Source: Methanobacteriota archaeon (GTDB lineage: Archaea > Thermoplasmatota > Thermoplasmata > RBG-16-68-12). From it: a stretch of 5,497 bases of DNA. The position numbers were made by a program, and so were the translations under genes. The stretch is from NCBI GenBank assembly GCA_005878995.1, contig VBME01000056.1, forward strand, positions 1 to 5,497, written 5' to 3'. The notes under the pieces were generated by a model that was not told where the DNA came from, did not search any database, and saw only the letters and a program-made list of their open reading frames with translations. This document shows positions 1 to 4,593 of the stretch, in pieces. Each line of letters starts with the position of its first letter. Within the stretch, counting starts at the first letter, position 1.

Positions 1-254
1 TCTTCGGCACGGGGATTGACCCGAAAGGATCCTTCAACGCCGTCGGTGGCATGGCGATTGGTTTGACGATCGCAATCGACATCATGATGGGCGGACCTCT
101 CACCGGTGCTGCGATGAACCCTGCCCGATGGTTCGGCCCCGCGGTCGTCTCCGGGTTCTTCGACAACTGGTACGTGTACTGGATCGGCCCGTTCCTTGGG
201 GGCGCCGTCGCGGGCCTCCTCTATGCGTACGTCTTCCTCGAAAAACCTCGCTAA
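1..254 (+). CDS. Aquaporin / MIP-family channel, C-terminal fragment (5' end outside window)
   Basis: Integral-membrane channel of the major intrinsic protein family, passing water or small neutral solutes such as glycerol. The frame is open from base 3 to the TAA at 252-254, giving 83 residues. It shows the second half of the family's inverted repeat: a loop with DPKG (visible residues 6-9), a hydrophobic segment at about 15-29, the GGPLTGAAMNPARWFGPA signature with the second NPA box at 39-41 and the pore-lining selectivity Arg at 42, then the last membrane helix at about 57-79 and a short charged tail ending EKPR. A full protein is about 230-250 residues, so roughly two thirds, including the first NPA box, lies upstream. 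An ATG at 51 is internal to the fold and not the start. Water versus glycerol selectivity cannot be judged without the first half. Confidence 0.93.
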   Translation, partial: FGTGIDPKGSFNAVGGMAIGLTIAIDIMMGGPLTGAAMNPARWFGPAVVSGFFDNWYVYWIGPFLGGAVAGLLYAYVFLEKPR

Positions 255-308
255 GGTCCGCCCGCGGTCGATGCCCGTTAGTGTGGCGTGCGCTCCGCGC
301 AACTCTGG

Positions 309-324
309 AGGAAATGTTTAAATT
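309..324 (+). promoter_or_regulatory. Archaeal promoter (BRE + TATA box) of the FAD/NAD(P) reductase gene
   Basis: A purine-rich stretch, AGGAAATG (309-316), resembles the TFB-recognition element. It is followed directly by TTTAAATT (317-324), a good archaeal TATA box in an otherwise GC-rich region. Its centre is about 28 bases before the ATG at 349. Archaeal transcription usually starts 25-30 bases downstream of the TATA centre, so the RNA should begin at or next to the start codon, giving a leaderless message. No Shine-Dalgarno sequence is seen before 349, which agrees. The sodN promoter has the same spacing. The rest of 255-308 holds nothing I recognise. Confidence 0.65.
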
Positions 325-348
325 GGCTTGGCGGGTGCCCAACTTTGC

Positions 349-1143
349 ATGATGCGGGGCACGGCTCCTGCGAAGGCAGTGACGCCGCAAAAACCGGTCG
401 TCCAGGAGACCCCCGTCAAGTTCCGGTCGGGCAAGCACACCGTGATCGTGAAGGAAGTTTTCGACATCGCCCCGAAGTTCCCGCAGACGTACCTCATCCG
501 GTTCACGTTCGAGAACGAGCCCGTGTTCGACTTCGAGCCGGGCCAGTTCATCTCGATCTTCGCGGAGAAAGACGGCAAGCGCATCTCCCGCCCGTACTCG
601 ATCGCCTCATGGCCCGAGAACAAGGACTACCTCGAGCTCTGCATCAAAATCGTCGAGGGCGGCTTCATGTCGAACTACCTGTACCACGTGTCCCCCGGCA
701 CGAAGCTCCAATCAATCGGCCCCCTGGGCCGGTTCGTGATCCCCGAGCCGATTCGGTATGACACCGTGTTCGTCGCGACGGGCACCGGAGTCGCTCCGTT
801 CATCGCGATGATGGGTCACATCTGGGAGCAGGGCTTGGACGATGGCCGTGACTTCACGGTCATCTTCGGCGTCCGGTACGTCCACGACCTGATCTACCGC
901 GACCTCATGGAGAAGTGGGAGCGCGAGCATCCGAATTTCCACTTCTACCCGACGATCTCCCGCCCCGAGACGCCGGATTGGAAAGGCCGGGTCGGCTACG
1001 TCCAGAAAGTCATCCAGAACGAGATCACGGACTACGGCAACAAGCAGGTGTTCATCTGCGGTCTTCACGACATGGTCGAGGACGTGAAGAACCTCTGCCA
1101 ACGCCTCGGCTTCGCGTACGTGCGGTTCGAGAAGTGGGATTGA
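349..1143 (+). CDS. FAD/NAD(P)-binding oxidoreductase, ferredoxin-NADP+ reductase superfamily
   Basis: Soluble flavoprotein expected to move electrons between NAD(P)H and a one-electron carrier such as ferredoxin or flavodoxin. With the ATG at 349 it has 264 residues, normal for the family. After a Pro/Lys-rich N-terminus comes the FAD beta-barrel with the flavin motif RPYS (81-84) and GGFMS (104-108). The nucleotide domain follows, with TGTGVAP (144-150) and the CGLHDM motif (237-242), typical of the NADP-binding end of the FNR fold. The C-terminus is FEKWD, whose aromatic residue may stack on the flavin. No iron-sulfur Cys cluster is present, so the partner carrier is separate. A TTG at 328 would extend the frame by seven codons but lies upstream of the predicted transcription start. 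ATG 352 is an equally possible start. The stop sits 6 bases from the end of convergent sodX. The true electron partner and NADH/NADPH preference are unknown. Confidence 0.85.
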   Translation: MMRGTAPAKAVTPQKPVVQETPVKFRSGKHTVIVKEVFDIAPKFPQTYLIRFTFENEPVFDFEPGQFISIFAEKDGKRISRPYSIASWPENKDYLELCIKIVEGGFMSNYLYHVSPGTKLQSIGPLGRFVIPEPIRYDTVFVATGTGVAPFIAMMGHIWEQGLDDGRDFTVIFGVRYVHDLIYRDLMEKWEREHPNFHFYPTISRPETPDWKGRVGYVQKVIQNEITDYGNKQVFICGLHDMVEDVKNLCQRLGFAYVRFEKWD

Positions 1144-1149
1144 GCCCGC

Positions 1150-1467
1150 CTATCGGCGCAAGCGGATCCAGACTTTTCCGATGACTTCCTCGAGGGGGAT
1201 GGGCCCGAAGGTTCGGCTGTCGCGGCTCCGTCCCTCGTTGTCGCCGACGACCTCGATCCGTGAACGATTCACGTCGAAAATTCGCTTTACGAGAAACCGT
1301 TCCGGCGCCTCCGGGTCCCGCACCACCACGACGTCACCCGCGGCAGGCCGACGGAGGCGGTACGCCCATCGGTTGACGACGACGTAATCTCCAGGCGCCA
1401 GGGTCGGGCGCATGCTGTCGTCCTCGACGCGGAACCGGCGGAGCGGGAACGTCACGGACCGGATCAC
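1150..1467 (-). CDS. sodX: Nickel-type superoxide dismutase maturation protease (S26 signal-peptidase-like)
   Basis: Small serine protease predicted to cut the propeptide off the SodN precursor and expose the N-terminal His that binds nickel. The 105 residues carry the S26 signature: catalytic Ser18 in DDSMRPTL, followed by PGDYVVV (25-31); general-base Lys61 in FLVKRI; and the later conserved box GDNEGRSRDSRTFGPI (75-90). It lacks the N-terminal membrane anchor of ordinary signal peptidases, as expected for a cytoplasmic SodX. The start is GTG at 1467, whose first bases form a GTGA overlap with the sodN stop, so the two are probably translationally coupled. In bacteria sodN and sodX are characteristically adjacent, and that neighbourhood is the main reason for preferring SodX over a generic S26 peptidase. 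Only 6 bases separate its stop from that of the convergent reductase gene. Confidence 0.88.
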   Translation of the reverse strand: MIRSVTFPLRRFRVEDDSMRPTLAPGDYVVVNRWAYRLRRPAAGDVVVVRDPEAPERFLVKRIFDVNRSRIEVVGDNEGRSRDSRTFGPIPLEEVIGKVWIRLRR

Positions 1468-1985
1468 TTGTACTTCGGGTACACCGTCTGCCGCTCGGTG
1501 GGATACGGCGCCTTCGCGGTGATCGTCTCGAACCCTTTCGTCTTCCAGAAAATTGAGGCGATGTCGTTCGTTGCCTTGAGCAAATCCTCCGCAGCCTGCA
1601 GATTGATTTCCTGCCGCGCCTTCGACGCGGTCTTCAGCGCCTTCCAGACGAGGTCGTGGAGCTCCGGGAACGTCTTCAGGTGTTCCGGTTTGAAGTAGTC
1701 GCCCCAGAGGATGCGGATTTCGTTCTTCGCCATCTCCGCGTGCTGCTCTTTGGTCGCGAGGTACCGGGCAAGCTTGTTCGTGTACTCCTGCCGCTGCTCC
1801 GGCGTCGCGCTTGTCCCGGGCTTCTCAAGCTGGTTGATCAGGTCGTTCATGCGGACGACCGTGTGGGCCGCCAGCTGGGAGTGGTGCGGATCGTAGATCC
1901 CGCACGGGATGTCGCAATGCGCGTACGCGATCGCGGCCGGAGAAATCCGGTCGAGCAATCGGGCCAACGAATACAGCAGTGACAT
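1464..1985 (-). CDS. sodN: Nickel superoxide dismutase precursor
   Basis: Catalyses dismutation of superoxide to hydrogen peroxide and oxygen at a Ni(II/III) centre. The precursor is 173 residues from the ATG at 1985-1983. Residues 1-22 form a propeptide ending in Ala. Cleavage before His23 would expose the nickel hook HCDIPCGIY (23-31), in which His1, Cys2 and Cys6 of the mature enzyme are the known Ni ligands and Pro5, Gly7 and Tyr9 are conserved too. The following helical-bundle region matches the family (KEQHAEMAKNE, then LWGDYFKPEH, FPELHDLVWKAL, IFWKTKG). The mature form, 151 residues, is longer than the 117 of Streptomyces NiSOD because of a longer linker after the first helix and an extra C-terminal tail ending VYPKYK. 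The frame could extend to 2078, but those codons would span the TATA box at 2008-2016, so ATG 1985 is chosen. It is the first gene of the sodN-sodX operon. Confidence 0.95.
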   Translation of the reverse strand: MSLLYSLARLLDRISPAAIAYAHCDIPCGIYDPHHSQLAAHTVVRMNDLINQLEKPGTSATPEQRQEYTNKLARYLATKEQHAEMAKNEIRILWGDYFKPEHLKTFPELHDLVWKALKTASKARQEINLQAAEDLLKATNDIASIFWKTKGFETITAKAPYPTERQTVYPKYK

Positions 1986-2007
1986 GGTCGCCTCGTAGCG
2001 GATTCCG

Positions 2008-2016
2008 TTATTTAAA
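2008..2016 (-). promoter_or_regulatory. TATA box of the sodN-sodX operon
   Basis: On the minus strand the sequence reads TTTAAATAA, centred about 28 bases before the sodN ATG at 1985, so transcription should start at or within a base or two of that codon (leaderless). This matches the reductase promoter in both box and spacing. The core TTTAAA (2011-2016) is self-complementary and could also be read on the plus strand, starting RNA near 2040 toward the Ogg2 gene. That second use is inference. The rest of the intergenic stretch 1986-2100 shows no clear metal-regulator operator. Confidence 0.65.
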
Positions 2017-2100
2017 CGTGTGGCGGGCGCGCGAAGTGCCCCTGGAAATCGGCAGGAATTTCTCAACAATGTTATCATCCGTGTTCGCCTTCTTGACCCC

Positions 2101-2757
2101 GTGAAACGCGGCTATCGCGATCTCGGGACGCTACGCGCCGAGTACGATGCGAAGCGGCCGATCATCGAGTCTCGGCTCGAGGAGTTTCGCCGGACCGGAG
2201 CGCTGCCGGACCAGCGACTTTTCGAGGAGCTGTGCTTTTGCATGGTGGCGGTCCAATCGAACGCGCGGAGGTCGGACGCCGCCGTGGCCGCGTTGCGAAA
2301 CGCGGAACTCCTGTGGACCGGAGATTCCGACGAGATTGCCGCGTTCCTGCAACACCGCACGCGCTTTCACAATCACAAGGCTGCGTTCATCGTCCGTGCT
2401 CGAGAACGATTCTTCCCGAATGGGACCGCGCGACTTTCGGAAACCATCGATTCGTTCCCCTCTTCGAAGGACGTCCGCGCGTGGCTCGTCCGCGAGGTTC
2501 ACGGCCTCGGCCTCAAGGAGGCGAGTCACTTCCTTCGGAACACGGGCCGTGGGGAGGACCTCGCGATCCTCGACCGTCACATCCTCCGCAACTTGATTCA
2601 CCATGGCGTCCTTCGACGACTCCCGAGGACGCTTACCGCGAAGCGATACCTCGAGATCGAGGCGCGGATGGGACAGTTCTCCAGAGAAGTCGGCATCCCG
2701 ATGGCCGCGCTCGACCTCGTCTTCTGGAGCCGCGAGACGGGAGAGATTTTCAAGTAG
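2101..2757 (+). CDS. 8-oxoguanine DNA glycosylase / AP lyase, archaeal Ogg2 family
   Basis: Base-excision-repair enzyme that removes 8-oxoguanine (mainly opposite C) and can cleave the abasic site through a Schiff-base lysine. From GTG 2101 it has 218 residues, close to the roughly 205-215 usual for Ogg2. Visible marks: RLFEELCFCMVAVQSNA (40-56), the helix-hairpin-helix segment GLGLKEASHFLRNTG (135-149) with candidate catalytic Lys139, and LAILDRHIL with candidate catalytic Asp158. The C-terminus is WSRETGEIFK: the family keeps a terminal Lys, implicated in recognising 8-oxoG, and it is present here. No Fe-S cysteines are seen. The frame is open back to GTG 2020, which would give 245 residues, but that start would sit only a few bases past the TTTAAA box and adds sequence outside the family core. 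Neither start has a good ribosome site. MutY follows 131 bases downstream, a functional partner. Confidence 0.87.
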   Translation: MKRGYRDLGTLRAEYDAKRPIIESRLEEFRRTGALPDQRLFEELCFCMVAVQSNARRSDAAVAALRNAELLWTGDSDEIAAFLQHRTRFHNHKAAFIVRARERFFPNGTARLSETIDSFPSSKDVRAWLVREVHGLGLKEASHFLRNTGRGEDLAILDRHILRNLIHHGVLRRLPRTLTAKRYLEIEARMGQFSREVGIPMAALDLVFWSRETGEIFK

Positions 2758-2808
2758 CGTGACCGCGGCACGGCGGACCACCGTCGCGTCTCAGTCGAAC
2801 GGTATGCT

Positions 2809-2830
2809 GTTAACCTTGTTTAAGGTTGAC
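2809..2830 (+). promoter_or_regulatory. Hairpin / palindrome with embedded TATA-like core upstream of mutY
   Basis: GTTAACCTT and AAGGTTGAC flank the four bases GTTT, giving a 9-base-pair stem with one G-U pair in RNA, or an imperfect palindrome in DNA. The centre reads TGTTTAAGG, a TATA-like core, so the element could be an operator lying over a promoter that would start RNA near 2848, about 40 bases before the mutY ATG. It could instead be a hairpin ending the Ogg2 transcript, since it lies 52 bases past that stop. No T-run follows, which weakens the terminator reading. The other bases of 2758-2888 show nothing else recognisable. Confidence 0.35.
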
Positions 2831-2888
2831 CTCGCCCGAGACCGTGGCCACATTGGCGTGGTCCGAATGCTGATGTATCTCGGGTCGC

Positions 2889-3983
2889 ATGAAGCGCGCG
2901 ATGGGCGAACCGTCCCCGACGGAGCTCCAGACGAGATTGCTCGCTTGGTACGATGCGAACCGCCGCGACCTCCCGTGGCGGCGCACTGGGAATCCGTACC
3001 ACATCCTCGTCGCGGAGTATCTCTTGCAGCGCACTCGGATCGTGAGCGGCACTCCCTACTACGAGCGGTTCCTCCGCAAATTCCCGACGGTCCAGAATCT
3101 CGCGGCCGCCCCGCTCGATGACGTGTTGACGGTGTGGGAGGGCCTCGGGTTCTACGGCCGCGCCCGGAGCTTGCACGCCGCTGCGCGGGCGATCGTCGAA
3201 CGCCACGGCGGAGAAATTCCCCAGTCGTTCGAAGAGTTGAACGCCCTCCCGGGGGTTGGCCCTTACACGGCCGGTGCGGTTGGGAGCATCGCCTTCGGAC
3301 TCCCTGTGCCCGCCGTCGACGGGAACGTGACTCGGGTCATCGCGCGGCTCTTTCGGATCCGTGACGACGTGACGACCGCGTCCGTTCGTCGCCGCGTTGC
3401 GGAGATTGCTGCACGCCTCGTTTCCTTCGACCGACCCGGGGCGTTCAACCAAGCGATGATGGAACTCGGCGCAACGGTCTGCACCCCGACGTCGCCGAGT
3501 TGTCCTCGATGTCCCGTCGAACGTGTGTGTCTTGCTCGGGCCGCAGGAGAGGAACGGGAGCTCCCCATGCGGCGGAGTCCGCGCTCCACGCCCGTGGTCC
3601 CCGTGGTATTTGGTCTCGTCACCGCCAGCGGGCACGTTCTCCTAGTGCGTCGCCCCCGCGGGCGGCTCCTCGGCGGTCTCTGGGCGCTCCCGGGGGGAGA
3701 ACGGATCGGTCGGTCCGACAAAGGGGATCTGGTCGCGGCAGTCCGATCGCAGACCGGCGTCGACGTTGACGTGGCAGCACGATGGTCCCGGGTGAACCGC
3801 ACGTTCTCCCATCGAAAATGGTCCGGGTCGATCTATCGGTGCACCCCGCGGGCGACACCCGTCGAAGGCAGGGCCGTTCGATGGCTCACCCGCGAGGATG
3901 CGCTTCGACTTCCTCTCGTCCCATTCCATCGGGAGGCCATCGAGGCGCTGGCCGGTATTGAGTCGTACCGCGAGGCTGACTAA
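2889..3983 (+). CDS. mutY: A/G-specific adenine DNA glycosylase MutY
   Basis: Removes adenine paired with 8-oxoguanine, preventing G:C to T:A transversions. It is 364 residues, full length for the family. The N-terminal HhH-GPD domain has catalytic Glu43 (in VAEYLLQRT), the hairpin LPGVGPYTAGAV (120-131) with Tyr126, and catalytic Asp144 in VDGNVTRV. The [4Fe-4S] loop has Cys198, 205, 208 and 214 in the canonical C-x6-C-x2-C-x5-C spacing. From about residue 235 a Nudix-like domain follows (VLLVRRPRG, LLGGLWALPGGE) with the FSH tripeptide at 306-308 that contacts 8-oxoG. The catalytic and cluster residue numbers match those of Geobacillus MutY. One oddity is LQRTR where bacterial enzymes usually have LQQTQ. 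ATG 2889 is the first start after an in-frame TGA at 2871; ATG 2901 is an alternative. It probably acts together with the Ogg2 gene just upstream. Confidence 0.95.
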   Translation: MKRAMGEPSPTELQTRLLAWYDANRRDLPWRRTGNPYHILVAEYLLQRTRIVSGTPYYERFLRKFPTVQNLAAAPLDDVLTVWEGLGFYGRARSLHAAARAIVERHGGEIPQSFEELNALPGVGPYTAGAVGSIAFGLPVPAVDGNVTRVIARLFRIRDDVTTASVRRRVAEIAARLVSFDRPGAFNQAMMELGATVCTPTSPSCPRCPVERVCLARAAGEERELPMRRSPRSTPVVPVVFGLVTASGHVLLVRRPRGRLLGGLWALPGGERIGRSDKGDLVAAVRSQTGVDVDVAARWSRVNRTFSHRKWSGSIYRCTPRATPVEGRAVRWLTREDALRLPLVPFHREAIEALAGIESYREAD

Positions 3984-4025
3984 TATCCACTGGATTGGAT
4001 AAATAGGGGGTGTCGCGCTCTTGGA

Positions 4026-4472
4026 TCAAGACAGACCGAGCTGTCTCATGACGCCCACAAGGTCGTAGAAGAGCCGCTCTTCCAGAATCTCTCCCTTCTG
4101 GTTCCAGTGCGCGACCGTGCAGAACTCCACGCGGAACTTCTTGTTCGTTGGAGGGATTACTTTCCCGCCCGGTCCCATCATGGGCCCCTTGTGGGTTCCG
4201 GTGTGGATGGCGATCGTGCACGTCCAGTCGCCTTGGCCGAACATCGTCAGATACGGCCGGTTCCCGACCCGGTTGTCGGGAAACGTCTTGAAGTACTCGA
4301 TTGCCTCCCGGTGATGGGCATGCCGTCCCTTCGTCGGCTCGAGCGCGCCCGGCCAATAAACGGCGACGCTCTCCGCATGTCGCTTGTTGAAGGTCTCCCA
4401 GTCCTGGCTGTTCCACGCATCGTCCAAGGTCTGCATCCGTTCGAGGTTCTCCTCCACGGTCACGAAAACCAC
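4026..4472 (-). CDS. SnoaL-like (NTF2-fold) polyketide-cyclase/ester-cyclase family protein
   Basis: Small cone-shaped alpha+beta protein, probably cytosolic, with no signal peptide or membrane segment. The 148 residues follow the SnoaL-like plan: an N-terminal helical part (LERMQTLDDAWNSQDWETFNKRH, split as residues 10-32) leading into the pocket strand VAVYWPG (36-42), then HREAIEYF, beta strands with WTCTIAIHTGTHKGP (83-97), VEFCTVAHW (115-123), and the typical end LFYDLVGVMRQLGL. The family covers cyclases, isomerases, dehydratases and many proteins of unknown role, so no substrate can be named. No biosynthetic genes lie nearby. The start is GTG 4472 as drawn; GTG 4463, GTG 4457 and ATG 4436 are alternatives and no promoter decides among them. 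It converges with mutY over 42 bases (3984-4025), where only a short ATCCA-C-TGGAT palindrome (3985-3995) is seen, and diverges from the phosphoribosyltransferase gene. Confidence 0.82.
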   Translation of the reverse strand: MVFVTVEENLERMQTLDDAWNSQDWETFNKRHAESVAVYWPGALEPTKGRHAHHREAIEYFKTFPDNRVGNRPYLTMFGQGDWTCTIAIHTGTHKGPMMGPGGKVIPPTNKKFRVEFCTVAHWNQKGEILEERLFYDLVGVMRQLGLS

Positions 4473-4476
4473 CGAA

Positions 4477-4557
4477 CGAGGTAGCGCCTGATTGCGCCAT
4501 GACCTTTTGCGATTCCGCGAGGTAGCGACGAGGGTCTCCGTGTCTGGAGCGCAAAAG
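4477..4557. repeat. Paired short repeats in the divergent intergenic region
   Basis: The region 4473-4593 lies between two divergently transcribed genes. CGAGGTAGCG occurs exactly at 4477-4486 and again at 4518-4527, 41 bases apart, about four helical turns. CTTTTGCG (4504-4511) is matched by its reverse complement CGCAAAAG (4550-4557). Exact 8-10-base matches in 120 bases of GC-rich DNA are not far from chance, so a role as operator sites is only a possibility. Confidence 0.25.
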
Positions 4558-4568
4558 CTCTAATACGC
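4550..4568 (+). promoter_or_regulatory. Possible promoter of the nicotinate phosphoribosyltransferase gene
   Basis: CGCAAAAG (4550-4557) resembles a TFB-recognition element, and the CTAATACG just after it (4560-4567) is a weak TATA-like box. Its centre is about 30 bases before the ATG at 4594, similar to the spacing of the two clearer promoters in the window, so a leaderless or very short-leader transcript is plausible. The box is a poor match to TTTAWATA, hence the low confidence. Confidence 0.35.
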
Positions 4569-4593
4569 ACAGAAAGTAGCGGCCTGGGGATCG

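Noticed and set aside
328..348. TTG start giving a 271-residue reductase.
   Set aside because: It lies only 4 bases after the TATA box, upstream of the expected transcription start; ATG 349 fits the promoter geometry.
1986..2078. N-terminal extension of SodN by 31 codons.
   Set aside because: It would translate through the TATA box at 2008-2016, and the extra residues do not resemble a NiSOD leader; ATG 1985 gives a normal propeptide.
2131..2781. A 216-codon minus-strand frame opposite the Ogg2 gene.
   Set aside because: It is a shadow of the Ogg2 coding sequence, which has clear motifs up to its terminal Lys.
2820..3635. A 271-codon minus-strand frame opposite mutY.
   Set aside because: It is antisense to a gene with complete catalytic motifs, and its composition is low in hydrophobic residues and lacks any recognised domain.
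3985..3995. ATCCA-C-TGGAT as a transcription terminator between convergent mutY and the SnoaL-like gene.
   Set aside because: A 5-base stem with a single-base centre cannot form an RNA hairpin, and no T-run follows on either strand.
3997..4006. GGATAAATAG as a plus-strand TATA box.
   Set aside because: Transcription from it would run antisense into the SnoaL-like gene with no plausible plus-strand gene downstream; it is more likely ordinary AT-rich intergenic sequence.
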